A DNA stretch of 64,000 nt from [Actinomadura] parvosata subsp. kistnae (GCF_900323885.1 NZ_OOHJ01000005.1:310001-374000); one strand, 5' to 3'. Shown: positions 8,668 to 17,667, counted from the stretch's first letter. Made by a program: numbers and translations. Notes: a model not told the origin generated them from the sequence alone.

Positions 8668-10853
8668 TCAGGAGGGCGGCGCCGCCGTCGACGGGTCGTG
8701 CTTCAGCAGCAGCACGGCGATGTCGTCGGCGTGCCGCTGGTGGCTCGACGGGGCCAGGCCGAGCAGCGTGTCGGTGAGCTGCGGCAGCGGCTCCGTGCAG
8801 GCCCGCGCCAGGTGCTCGGTGAGTGTGTCGATGCGGTGCTCCAGGTCGGTGCCGGGCACCTCCACCAGACCGTCGGTGTAGAGGACGAGGATGGCCTCCG
8901 GCGGGAACGGCGCGTTCAGCGTCGGGTACTCCGCGTCCGGGTCGATGCCCAGCAGCGGGCCCGCCGGCACGTCGATGACGTCCGTGTGCCGCTCCGGCAC
9001 GCACAGCAGCGGCGGCGGGTGGCCGGCGCTGGCCGCGCAGAAGGTGCGCAGCCGCAGGTCCACGTGGGCCAGCAGGCAACTGGTGAACAGGTCGGTGCCC
9101 AGCTCGATCAGCAGCCGGTTGGCGTGCCGCAGCACCTCGCCCGGATCGGCGCCGGTGCCGGCGAAGGCGCGCACGGCGGTGCGCACCTGGCCCATGAGGG
9201 CCGCCGCCGTCATGTTGTGGCCCTGCACGTCGCCGATGACGGCCGCGATCGACCCGTCCTCCAGGGCCATGAGGTCGTAGAAGTCGCCGCCGATGCCGAC
9301 GCCGCGGGTGGCGGGCACGTACCTGGCCGCCGTGAGCAGCCCCGGCACCTCGGGCAGCGCGACCGGCAGCAGGGCGGTCTGCAGGGTGTGGGCCAGGCGG
9401 TCCTTCGACTCGTACAGCAGCGCCCGGTCCAGCGCCTGCGCGATCAGGCCCGCCAGCGCGCTCAGCGCGGCGCGTTCGCCCGCGCTGAACCGGTGCGCGT
9501 GCGCGAACCCGAACACGCACGTGCCGATCCGCTGCTCGGACACCGTGAGCGGCAGCAGCGCCCAGGCGGCGGTGTCGTCGGAGCGCGCGAAGCCCGGGTC
9601 CTCCTGCCGCAGCTCCTCGGGGGAGCCGAAGAACAGCGGCAGCCCCGTCCGCATCACCCGCTCCACCGGCGTGGGCGCGGTGACGGGCCGGCCGTTCAGG
9701 TGGTCGAGCACCTCCTGGGCGCAGCCGTGGGCGCCGGCGATGCGCATCCTGCCGCCCTCGGCCACCAGCAGGGCCATGGCGCGCACGCCGTAGACGGGGG
9801 CGACGTGGTCGGCGACCAGGTCGACGACCTCGCCCACGTCGAGCGCGCGGGTCAGCGTGGAGGCCACGTGCAGGAGGTTGCGGGAGTCGGTCAGCGGCGC
9901 CCCGTCGGCGGGGACCGGGTCGCCGTGCCCGGGCCCGCCCGTCTCGGCCGGGGTGAGGTGCAGGCTGATGCCGGTCGGCGTCGGGTACAGCCGGATCCGG
10001 ATGAGGCGGCCGTCGGGATGGCTCGCGAGGTGGTCGGCCGGCTGCTGGCCGATCGACGCGGCGCGGCAGCGATCCTCGAACATGGGGTCGCGCAGCCACG
10101 GCACCCGGTCCCACAGCAGGCAGCCCTGCATCGGCGTGCCGTCCAGGCCCAGGAGCTCGGCCGCGGCGGGGTTGCAGAACGTGATGTGGCCCTCGATGTC
10201 GATGGCGGCCACGCCGTCGGTGAAGCGGTCGAGGCAGTCGAGCGCGGCCGGGGCGCGCTGGTCGTCCTGGTGGGCGGGCGGGAGCGGGGCGAGGGCGCGC
10301 GGCTGGCCCACGGCGCGGATCGGGCGGCCGTTCGCCTCCGCCTCCTCCAGCGCGCGGCCGATGCGGTGGCTGGTGCGGTTGATGACGGTGAGCTCCCCGG
10401 GGGAGAGGTCTGCGGGGTGGGCGGCGGGCCAGGTCAGGGCCCACACGCCGCGGACGCGCCCGCCGGCGTGGATCGGCGCGGCGGCGACGGCGTAGGGGTA
10501 GGGGACGGCGAGCGCCGTGCCGGGGAACTCGCGGGCCATGGCGTCGGGGCCGGGCACCCAGATCAGCTCGTCGCGGCGGACCGCGGCGACCACCGGGGCG
10601 TCGGCGCCGAGCCTGATGCGCGTCCACGGCCTGGAGCCCCAGGCCGGCAGCCCGAGCCCGGCCTCCATGAGCAGCACGTCGTCGCCGTCGTGCAGCAGGT
10701 AGAGCACGGCGAGGTGCGCGCCGTCTCGGCCGCCGCCTCGACCAGGGCCTCGTCGACGGCCGCCACGTCTCCTGCGGGGGTCATGGGACGGGGTGCGTCC
10801 CGACCGGCACGGACGTCCGGCGTCGGCCCTTCCGCTGTCAGCCGATGCGACAT
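8668..10853 (-). CDS. SpoIIE-type PP2C phosphatase with GAF-PAS-GAF sensors (likely frameshift)
   Basis: Signal-transduction protein of about 728 residues once one frameshift is bridged: an N-terminal GAF (about 30-165), a PAS domain (about 215-320; [25 protein letters not shown]), a second GAF (about 340-490) and a SpoIIE/PP2C serine phosphatase (about 500-700; [39 protein letters not shown]). Such phosphatases act on anti-sigma-factor antagonists. The natural start is ATG 10853 (MSHRLTAEG), but that frame reaches EAAAET and homology resumes in another frame at GAHLAVLY, so one base seems missing near 10716-10729. The uninterrupted downstream frame runs from there to the stop at 8668. Confidence 0.85.
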
Positions 10854-11059
10854 ACGTCAACGGTACGCAGCCCAGATGGGGGCATATCTCGGTATTTGTC
10901 CTCTTTGGGGGTCTTTGAGGGGAGGCGGTTGCCGCTTGGAGGCCGTCCGATGACCGGAGGACGCCGGATCTGGCCTCCCCTTGGGGCGTGTCCCCGCAGG
11001 TCGCGGGCAGGAAGACGGGATGGGGTGTTTCCGCGGGGCGGACGAGGGGACGGCGGATC

Positions 11060-12451
11060 ATGAAGGGTCTGCTCCGGCCGCTCCTGCGCCTCGCCCGCCA
11101 CCTGAGGCGGGCGGAATGGTCCATCAGGGCCCGCATGACCATGCTGGCCACCATGGTCGGGGTGGTGCTGTGCGCGATCACGGTGTCCCTGATCCTCAGC
11201 CACCGGCACAACCATGAGACCGACCACCGGCTCAGGCACGTCTACGGGGCCGACCTGGAGCTGGTGCACCGGTTCGCGCACCGCCCCGTGCCGCCGGTCA
11301 TCGAGGCGGAAAGGGTGGCCGCGACCCAGCTCGTGCACCCGTCCGGGCAGGTGGTCTCGGCCAGCCCGCGGGTGCTCGGCCAGCCGCGGATGGCCACGTT
11401 CGTGCCGTCGCGGCGGCCGTCCTTCACCGACCGGCGGCTGTGCGACGTGCCGGGCTTCCCCGGCCGGTGCATGCTCGTCGCCGCCATGTGGGTGCCCGGC
11501 AGCCACACCGGTGACCTGATCGCCTACAGCGCGCTGCCCGACCCGCCCTGGTACGTCAGCGAGGCGCTGCTCGCCCAGCTCCTGGCCGCCTCGGCGATCA
11601 TCCTCGCCATCGTGGGCCTGACCACGTACCACCTCGTCGGCCGGACCCTGCGCCCCGTCGAGGCCATGACCGCCGAGCTCGCCGAGATCACCGCGACCGA
11701 CCTCGGGCACCGCGTGCCCGTCCCGCCCCACCACGACGAGATCCGCTACCTCGCCACCGTCGTCAACGACACCCTGGAGCTGCTGGAGGCCGCCCTGCAA
11801 CGCGAGCGGCGCTTCACCTCCGAGGCCTCCCACGACCTGCGCACCCCCATCACCGGCGCCCGCCTGCGCCTGGAGGAGGCGCTGATGGACCCGGACGTGG
11901 TCGACTGGCCCGGCATGGCGAAAGACCTGCTCAACGACGTGGAACGGCAGCAGGCCATCGCCGACGACATCCTCACCCTGGCCCGCCTCGACGCTGACCG
12001 CACCGCCGAGCACCAGCGCACCGACCTGGCCGCGCTGGCCCGCGCCGAGATCGGGCGCCGCCCGGCCGGCCGCGTCCCCGTCCACGCCGACCTGGAGCCC
12101 GAGGTGTTCGTCGCGTGCGACCGGCTGCTCATGGGCCGGCTCCTGACCAACCTCCTGGACAACGCCCAGCGGCACGCCACCACCGCCGTCACCGTCGCCG
12201 TCAGGGCCGAGGACGGCAGCGGCGTGCTGGTGGTCGCCGACGACGGCGCCGGCATCGCGCCCGAGCACCGCGAGCTCGTCTTCGAACGCTTCGCCCGCCT
12301 GCCGGAGTCGCGCGCCCGCGACCCCAAGGGCACCGGGCTCGGCCTGGCCATCTGCCGCGAGATCGCCCGCGCGCACCACGGCTCGCTCACCGTCGAGGAC
12401 CTGCCGCGCCGGGGAACGTGCCTGGTCCTGCGCCTGCCCCTGGCGGACTAG
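11060..12451 (+). CDS. Sensor histidine kinase without adjacent response regulator
   Basis: 463-residue membrane kinase: first membrane helix at about 27-47, a ~120-residue extracytoplasmic sensor region, a second helix at about 170-193, HAMP, a HisKA domain with phospho-acceptor His258 (SEASHDLRTPITG), and a HATPase with NLLDNAQRH, DDGAGIAP and GTGLGLAI. ATG 11060 fits best because the protein then starts just before its first helix. No response regulator lies beside it; the next gene is an HxlR-like regulator and the nearby NarL-type regulator has its own kinase. It therefore looks like an orphan. Confidence 0.9.
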   Translation: MKGLLRPLLRLARHLRRAEWSIRARMTMLATMVGVVLCAITVSLILSHRHNHETDHRLRHVYGADLELVHRFAHRPVPPVIEAERVAATQLVHPSGQVVSASPRVLGQPRMATFVPSRRPSFTDRRLCDVPGFPGRCMLVAAMWVPGSHTGDLIAYSALPDPPWYVSEALLAQLLAASAIILAIVGLTTYHLVGRTLRPVEAMTAELAEITATDLGHRVPVPPHHDEIRYLATVVNDTLELLEAALQRERRFTSEASHDLRTPITGARLRLEEALMDPDVVDWPGMAKDLLNDVERQQAIADDILTLARLDADRTAEHQRTDLAALARAEIGRRPAGRVPVHADLEPEVFVACDRLLMGRLLTNLLDNAQRHATTAVTVAVRAEDGSGVLVVADDGAGIAPEHRELVFERFARLPESRARDPKGTGLGLAICREIARAHHGSLTVEDLPRRGTCLVLRLPLAD

Positions 12452-12454
12452 GCG

Positions 12455-12475
12455 TCGGTTACCTTTGGTGACCGA
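12455..12475. promoter_or_regulatory. Inverted repeat upstream of HxlR gene
   Basis: Arms TCGGTTACC and GGTGACCGA around TTT, with one mismatch, 30 bp before the HxlR start. GTTACC/GGTGAC-type dyads are what HxlR-family proteins commonly recognise, so this is a plausible autoregulatory operator. It begins 4 bp after the histidine kinase stop. Confidence 0.5.
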
Positions 12476-12505
12476 TGGGCCATGCGAGAACCAGGAAGGG
12501 GAGCC

Positions 12506-12796
12506 ATGTCGCACCAGACCGAGGCGGACCGGGTGCCGCGTTCGCTGGGCCACAGCGCGTGCATCGAGCGCATCTCCCGCCGCATGCTGTCGCTCACGCT
12601 GCGCAACCTGGAGCGCGACGGGCTCGTCACGCGCGAGGTCTTCCCGGAGATCCCGCCCAGGGTCGAGTACGAGGTCACCCCCTTCGGCCGCACCCTGTCG
12701 GAGCCCGTCCTGGCGCTCGCCCGGTGGGCGGCCGACCGCCAGGACACCATCCGCGCCAACCGCCGCGCCTTCGATCAGGCGGCCGGCCTCGGCTGA
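12506..12796 (+). CDS. N-terminally shortened HxlR-family regulator
   Basis: 96-residue protein whose C-terminal two thirds is a good HxlR winged helix: ISRRMLSLTLRNLERDGLVTRE, PRVEYEVTPFGRTL. The usual first 40-50 residues (redox Cys, first helices and the recognition-helix support) are replaced by a short unrelated segment (MSHQTEADRVPRSLGHSACIE). AGGAAGGGGAG precedes ATG 12506, so it is probably translated. It may not bind DNA normally. A dyad typical for this family is still present upstream. Confidence 0.7.
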   Translation: MSHQTEADRVPRSLGHSACIERISRRMLSLTLRNLERDGLVTREVFPEIPPRVEYEVTPFGRTLSEPVLALARWAADRQDTIRANRRAFDQAAGLG

Positions 12797-12834
12797 AGGG
12801 TGCTCCAGTCGGCCGGCCTCGGCTGAAGGGTGCT
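12781..12834. repeat. Exact 24-bp direct repeat spanning the HxlR stop codon
   Basis: The segments 12781-12804 and 12811-12834 are identical over 24 bp (GGCCGGCCTCGG...GGGTGCT), period 30 bp. The first copy contains the TGA stop of the HxlR gene. It is one case of a pattern seen at many gene ends in this window. Confidence 0.9.
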
Positions 12835-12837
12835 TCT

Positions 12838-13467
12838 TCAGTGGCGGGGTGACAGGTAGCCGCGGGAGAAGGCGGCCGCCACGGCCGCGGCCCGGTCGTT
12901 GACGCCGAGCTTGGCGTACACGTGCAGCAGGTGCGTCTTGACCGTCGCCTCGCTGATGAACAACGCCTTGGCCGCCTCCCGGTTCGTCGAGCCCCGCGCG
13001 ATCAGCTCCAGCACCTCCAGCTCGCGCTGCGACAGCGGCTCCGAGGCCGGCTGGCGCATCTGCCCCATGAGCCGGGTCGCCACGGCCGGCGACAGCACCG
13101 CCTGCCCGCGCGCCGCCGCCTCCACCGCGTGGAACAGCTCCTCCCGCGTCGCGTCCTTCAGCAGGTAGCCGGTGGCGCCCGCCTCGACGGCCGGCAGGAC
13201 GTCGCTGTCGGTGTCGTACGTGGTGAGCACCAGCACCCGCGCCGGCACCCCGCGCCGCGCCAGCTCCTTGATGGCGCTGACGCCGTCGGCGCGCGGCATC
13301 CGCAGGTCCATGAGGATCACGTCGGGTCGCAGCCGCTCCGCGACCGCGACGGCCTCCGCGCCGTCACCGGCCTCGCCCAGCACCTCGAAGCGCGGGTCGG
13401 CGCTGAACATGCCGCGCAGCCCGTCACGCACCACCGGATGATCGTCCACGATCAGCAGCCCGATCAC
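12838..13467 (-). CDS. NarL/LuxR-type response regulator
   Basis: 209-residue two-component regulator: receiver domain with acidic pair DDH (8-10), phospho-acceptor Asp54 (VILMDLRMP), Thr (VLTTYD) and Lys (GYLLKD), then a LuxR helix-turn-helix (LSQRELEVLELIARGSTNREAAKALFI...). The GTG start overlaps the kinase stop by 4 bp, so kinase and regulator are coupled. Kinase, ABC permease and ATPase lie upstream on the same strand, suggesting that it controls the exporter in response to a membrane-acting compound. Confidence 0.94.
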   Translation of the reverse strand: MIGLLIVDDHPVVRDGLRGMFSADPRFEVLGEAGDGAEAVAVAERLRPDVILMDLRMPRADGVSAIKELARRGVPARVLVLTTYDTDSDVLPAVEAGATGYLLKDATREELFHAVEAAARGQAVLSPAVATRLMGQMRQPASEPLSQRELEVLELIARGSTNREAAKALFISEATVKTHLLHVYAKLGVNDRAAAVAAAFSRGYLSPRH

Positions 13468-14819
13468 GCGCCGCCTCCCGCGGGGACCGCCGGAACCGCC
13501 ACCGCCGTGCCGTCGCCCGCCGGGATGGCGGGCACCGTCACCGTGCCGCCGCTTGCCGGGATGGCGGGCACCGTGGCGGAGATCGCCGTGCCGCCGCCCG
13601 GCTCCGACTCGATGTCGAGGCGGCCCGCCAGGCGCTGCACCCGCTGCCGCATGCCGGCCAGCCCGAACCCGCCGTCGCCGGAGCCGGCCGCGCGCCTGGC
13701 GTCCGTCTCGAACCCCACGCCGTCGTCACGCACGTCGAGCGTCACCAGATCCTCCATGTACGACAGGGTCAGGCCCACCCGCCCGGCCCGGGCGTGCTTG
13801 GCCACGTTCGCCAGGGCCTCCTGAGCGGTGCGCAGCAGCGCCACCTCGACGTCGGTGTGCATCGGCCGCGCGTCGCCCGTGGTGGTCAGCACCACCTCCA
13901 CGTCGTTCACCTCCGCCCAGCGCCGCGCCACGTCGCCGATCGCGTCGGGCAGCCGGGCCTCGGCGAGCATCGCCGGCTCCACCGCGTGGACCGAGCGGCG
14001 GGCCTCGGTCAGGCTCTCGCGGGCCAGCGTCATCGCGTTCGTCACGTGCCGCCGCCACGCCGGCGGCTCGCCCATCGTCTGCTCGGCCGCCTGGAGCTGG
14101 GTGAGGATGCCCGCCAGGCCCTGCGCGAGCGTGTCGTGGATCTCGCGCGCCATCCGCTGCCGCTCGTCCAGCACCCCGGCCTCGCGGGCCTGGACGAGGA
14201 GCTGGGCGTGCAGGGCGGCGTTCTCCGCCAGCGCCGCCTCCAGCTTCACGTTGGCCTCGTGCAGCTCGGTCAGCGCCTGCTTCTGCTTGAGTATGCGCCG
14301 GTCGGCCAGCTCCGCGAAGTAGAAGAACGCCCCGGCCAGCAGCATGACGATCACGCTGAGGCCCAGCCACGCCCACCATTCCTCCTCCTTGATGCCGGCC
14401 GCCCCGCCCATGTACGACATCGCCGCCACCATCGCCGTGGCGGCGACCCCCACGTAACGCCAGCGCCCCTTCAGGTACTGGAAGGCGTGCGCGTAGCCGA
14501 GGAAGGCGAAGAAGCCGAACCACGGCGTCAACGCCACCAGGCAGGCGCTCAGCGCCACCACGCCCACGTAGTACACGCCCATCAGCGGCCCGCTGCCGTG
14601 CCGGCCCGGCCACAGCGTGTGGAACCAGAGCACCCAGACCGCCGCGACGGCCGACAGCCCGAGCACCGCCGGGACGTGCACCGGCACGCCCCAGAGCGGC
14701 TGCAGCAGCGTGATGACGGTGCTCAGCGCCAGCAGGATGTACGGAAGCACCTTCAGCACCGCGCTCTCGGTGTGCTCCCACCGGTCGAACTCCGCACGCA
14801 GCTCGGCCTCGATGCTCAC
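13464..14819 (-). CDS. NarL-type sensor histidine kinase with repetitive C-terminal tail
   Basis: 451-residue kinase: five or six N-terminal membrane helices (about 20-170), a coiled dimerisation segment, HisKA_3 with His228 (RMAREIHDTLAQGLAG) and a HATPase (ANVAKHARA, DVRDDGVGF, GGFGLAGM). GTG 14819 starts 3 bp after the permease stop. The normal end (GGGTAISATVPAIP) is followed by an extra ~35-residue tail made of three copies of VPA(I/V)PA-x-GG, encoded by degenerate 36-39 bp repeats running up to the stop. The tail is probably dispensable. Confidence 0.92.
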   Translation of the reverse strand: MSIEAELRAEFDRWEHTESAVLKVLPYILLALSTVITLLQPLWGVPVHVPAVLGLSAVAAVWVLWFHTLWPGRHGSGPLMGVYYVGVVALSACLVALTPWFGFFAFLGYAHAFQYLKGRWRYVGVAATAMVAAMSYMGGAAGIKEEEWWAWLGLSVIVMLLAGAFFYFAELADRRILKQKQALTELHEANVKLEAALAENAALHAQLLVQAREAGVLDERQRMAREIHDTLAQGLAGILTQLQAAEQTMGEPPAWRRHVTNAMTLARESLTEARRSVHAVEPAMLAEARLPDAIGDVARRWAEVNDVEVVLTTTGDARPMHTDVEVALLRTAQEALANVAKHARAGRVGLTLSYMEDLVTLDVRDDGVGFETDARRAAGSGDGGFGLAGMRQRVQRLAGRLDIESEPGGGTAISATVPAIPASGGTVTVPAIPAGDGTAVAVPAVPAGGGA

Positions 14820-14822
14820 GAC

Positions 14823-15563
14823 CTACTCCCAGCGGAAATACCGTGCGGCCAGCCCCCCGGCCACGAGCGTCCAGCCCAGCATGACGGCCAGGTGCAGGAG
14901 CTGCGGCCACTGACCGGCTGTGGCGTCCTGCCATGATTGCACGCCGGCACCCAGCGGGGTGAAGTCGCTGATCGTCCGCAGGATGTCCGGCATCTTGTCG
15001 CGCGGCACCCACAGCCCGGCGAAGAACACCGTCGGGAAGAACACCACCGTCCCCATCGCGACCGCGCTCTTGCCGGTCGGCGCGAGCGAGGCGACGAGCA
15101 GGCCGATCGCGAACATGGCCAGCGTCCCCAGCAGGTAGCCCACCACGTACCCCGGCAGGTGCCGGGGCAGGGCCACGCCGAACGCCAGCCGGCCGATGGC
15201 GAGCAGCGCCAGCGTCGCCACCGCCGACAGGACCGTCGACATCAGCAGCTGCGCGCCGAGCAGGACGCCCGGTTTGACCGGGGTGGTCCGCATGCGCCGC
15301 AGCACGCCCTTCTCCCGGTAGAGGGCCAGGAGCTGGGGCAGGCTGTTCAGCGCGAACATGGACAGGGTCATCGCGACGATGATCGGCACGTACACGCTGA
15401 TCATCCGCGCCCCGCCGAACTCCTCGGCCGGCTCCCGCATGGCGGGGATCGCACCGAGGATGACGAGCAGGATGGGGGAGAACGCGAGCGTGAAGAACAC
15501 GATCATCGGCTCGCGGAAGAACAACTTGGTCTCGGTCGTGGTGAGCCGCAACAGCGCGGACAT
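14823..15563 (-). CDS. ABC-2 type transporter permease
   Basis: 246-residue permease of a DrrB/YhfI-like exporter with about six membrane helices (FFREPMIVFFTLAFSPILLVI; VYVPIIVAMTLSMFALNSLPQLLALYREKG; later AMFAIGLLVASLAP). ATG 15563 is chosen because AAGGAG lies 6 bp upstream; an earlier in-frame start would include the 12-bp repeat array that follows the ATPase stop. It is cotranscribed with the ATPase upstream and the two-component genes downstream. Confidence 0.9.
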   Translation of the reverse strand: MSALLRLTTTETKLFFREPMIVFFTLAFSPILLVILGAIPAMREPAEEFGGARMISVYVPIIVAMTLSMFALNSLPQLLALYREKGVLRRMRTTPVKPGVLLGAQLLMSTVLSAVATLALLAIGRLAFGVALPRHLPGYVVGYLLGTLAMFAIGLLVASLAPTGKSAVAMGTVVFFPTVFFAGLWVPRDKMPDILRTISDFTPLGAGVQSWQDATAGQWPQLLHLAVMLGWTLVAGGLAARYFRWE

Positions 15564-15583
15564 GGTCATCTCCTTTTCGACTT

Positions 15584-15643
15584 GGGGCTCAGGGATCAGC
15601 TCAGGAGCCGGCCCAGTAATCGGCTCAGTAGCCGGCTCAGGCA
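15584..15643. repeat. Five 12-bp tandem repeats at the ABC ATPase stop codon
   Basis: Read on the minus strand, five consecutive 12-bp units of the form NNNCTGAGCCGG cover exactly 60 bp: TGCCTGAGCCGG, CTACTGAGCCGA, TTACTGGGCCGG, CTCCTGAGCTGA, TCCCTGAGCCCC. The first holds the ATPase stop codon. They fill the spacer between ATPase and permease. Confidence 0.88.
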
Positions 15644-16544
15644 TCGGCGCGGCGGCCGGTCAGCGCGACGAACGCGTCGTCCAGCGTGGACTGCTCGACC
15701 CGCAGGTCGGCGGCGACGACGTCGTGCCGGGCGAGCGCGGTGGTCACGGCGAGCAGCAGGTTCCCCGTCCCGACACGACGAGCTGGCCGCCCGCCCGCTC
15801 GACGGCGGTCACCTCCGGCAACGCGCTCAGCACGGCCGGGTCCAGCGGTGCGGACGGACGGAACCGGATCCGCTGCCCGTGCTCGACCCGCGAGACCAGC
15901 CCCGCCGGGGTGTCGAGCGCGACGACGCGGCCGGAGTCGATCACCGCCAGCCGGTCGCAGAGCCGCTCCGCCTCCTCCATGAAGTGCGTGACCAGCAGGA
16001 TCGTCACGCCCCTGTCGCGGACGCCCTCGATCAGGTCCCACGCGTCGCGCCGCGCCTGCGGGTCGAGACCGGTGGTGAGCTCGTCCAGCACCGCCACCCT
16101 CGGGGCGCCGACGAGCGCCAGCGCGATCGACAGCCGCTGCTTCTGCCCGCCGGACAGCCGCCGGAACTGCGTGTCCAGCTTGTCGGTGAGGCGCAGGGTG
16201 GCGATCAGCTCCCGCCAGTCCGCCGGGCGGCGGTAGAAGGAGCTGTAGAGCTCCATCGCCTCGCCCACCTTCAGCTTGTCGGGCAGCTCGCCGGCCTGGA
16301 GCTGCGCGCCGAGCAGGTGCCGCAGCTCGCCGGAGTCGTCGCGCGGGTCGATGCCGCAGACCCGGATCGTGCCGCCGTCACGAGCGCGCAGCCCCTCGAC
16401 GCACTCGACGGTCGTGGTCTTGCCCGCCCCGTTGGGGCCCAGGATGCCGAAGATCTCGCCCTGCTCGACGGCGAAGCTCACACCGTTCACGACGGTGTGG
16501 TCGCCGTAGCGCTTGACGAGGCCGTCCACCTCGATGATCGTCAT
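15637..16544 (-). CDS. ABC transporter ATP-binding protein (likely frameshift near the end)
   Basis: ATPase subunit of the exporter: Walker A GPNGAGKTT, Q-loop, signature LSGGQKQR, Walker B VAVLDELTTGLDP (Leu replaces the usual Pro after the catalytic Glu) and switch His (LLVTHFMEE). The first frame ends as VVSGRGTCCSP at 15744, but the family's C-terminal segment (NLLLAVTTALARHDV...STLDDAFVALTGR) continues in another frame to a stop at 15637. One base in the C-run at about 15760-15772 seems missing. With it restored the protein is about 302 residues, normal for the family. Confidence 0.85.
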
Positions 16545-16902
16545 GCGACCAGCGTCCCGCCGGGCAGGGCTGCCGCGAATCGACCACGCGGCCAGGAACG
16601 GCGGCCGGCGCGGCGGACCCGCGCATCAACCGATCGGTTGATGCGCGGATCCGCTCCTTCATGCGGACGTACGAGCGTGAGCCTCCCACCTGGAAGGAAA
16701 CCGGTTCTGGCGGCATGGGCGGGCCTTGACACACGCTGGGCGACATGGCGGACCACCCCACCCCATGCCGTCGCATCGCCCCGGCCATGGCTGCACGTCT
16801 TGCGCGCCGCCGCCGCCCTGGCCGCCGGGTACTCGGCCGGCCAGATCCTCGGCCCGCCGGCCGCCCTCGTCCTGCGCCGCGGCTACCCCGACCAGCCAGG
16901 CG
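16545..16902. other. Spacer with 42-bp palindrome; no convincing gene
   Basis: This 358-bp stretch separates the exporter operon from the HAD gene. It contains the long palindrome at 16613-16654. Reading the minus strand from ATG 16662 gives MKERIRASTDRLMR, like the first helix of a TetR protein, but the similarity stops there, so at most it is a relic. The rest shows no family resemblance and no clear promoter. Confidence 0.4.
16613..16654. promoter_or_regulatory. 42-bp near-perfect palindrome (30-bp perfect core)
   Basis: The core 16619-16648 is perfectly self-complementary (left half CCGCGCATCAACCGA); adding GCGGA/TCCGC outer arms extends it to 42 bp with a single mismatched pair. It is 68 bp upstream of the exporter ATPase start. 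The centre CAACCGATCGGTTG is typical of TetR-family operators. A cruciform or a TetR target controlling the exporter are the likeliest readings. Confidence 0.6.
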
Positions 16903-17667
16903 TCACCGCGCGTGATGCGCGAACAGCGGCACCCGCCCGACCACGCGCACGGAGGTGAGATCGTCCACGGCACCCGCCGCCACGCCGGACGCCGCCTCAC
17001 CGGACGTGGGGGACGGACGGCGCAGGGGGATCACGAGGCCGAAGCGGGCGTTCGCGGCGGCTCGCAGCGCGGGCGCCGTGCAGGCGACCACCACGCTCTC
17101 GTACGGCTCCGCGCCCAGCCGCCGGGCGGCCTCCAGCAGGACGGCCGGGTCCGGCATCGGGGCCAGCCCCGCCTCGGCGGCGACCACCCCGTCCACCCGG
17201 GCGTCCACCATGCCGGACAGCCCGGCCCGGCGCAGGATCTCGGCGCAGTTCCGGCTCGCCGAGACGGCGGCGACGCGGGCGCCGTGGCGGCGCAGCTCGT
17301 GCAGCAGGGAGACGGCGGCGGGGAAGGGCGCCACGCCGTAGTTGCGGATCTCGGCCAGGAAGAGGCCGTCCTTGAGGCAGGCCATGCCGGTCAGAACGTC
17401 GTGGTCCTTCTCCGGGTCCAGGACGATGCCGCGCGAGGCCAGGAAGTCCCGTGCCCCGTCGATCCTGGGCTTGCCGTCCACGTGCCGCAGGTAGTCGCCG
17501 GGGATCGCGAACGGCTCCCACGGCGTGCCGGACCGCTCGGCGTGCCGGCGCAGGTAGGCGTCCAGGACCCGTTTCCAGACGGCGGCGTGGACGCGGGCGG
17601 TGTCGGTGAGCACCCCGTCGGTTTCGAAGATCACCGCTGTGCTGCGGTGGAGGTCGATCACGGTCAT
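16903..17667 (-). CDS. HAD-family (beta-phosphoglucomutase-like) pseudoenzyme
   Basis: 254-residue HAD protein closely similar to the one at 41840, but the catalytic set is lost. Motif I reads IFETDGVLTDTA (nucleophile Asp to Glu), motif III reads PMPDP where the relative has GKPDP (Lys to Met), and motif IV reads VACTAP where the relative has VEDALPG (acidic pair gone). Motif II VSASR and the cap region are kept. ATG 17667 follows GGAGGAGG. Two DosR-like palindromes lie 58 and 118 bp upstream. It is probably a folded, non-catalytic protein, perhaps binding a phosphosugar or a partner. Confidence 0.85.
   Translation of the reverse strand: MTVIDLHRSTAVIFETDGVLTDTARVHAAVWKRVLDAYLRRHAERSGTPWEPFAIPGDYLRHVDGKPRIDGARDFLASRGIVLDPEKDHDVLTGMACLKDGLFLAEIRNYGVAPFPAAVSLLHELRRHGARVAAVSASRNCAEILRRAGLSGMVDARVDGVVAAEAGLAPMPDPAVLLEAARRLGAEPYESVVVACTAPALRAAANARFGLVIPLRRPSPTSGEAASGVAAGAVDDLTSVRVVGRVPLFAHHAR

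Noticed and set aside
14937..16958. 673-codon plus-strand open frame opposite the ABC operon
   Set aside because: Antisense to ATPase and permease with canonical motifs; composition is Arg/Gln/His rich as in other shadows.
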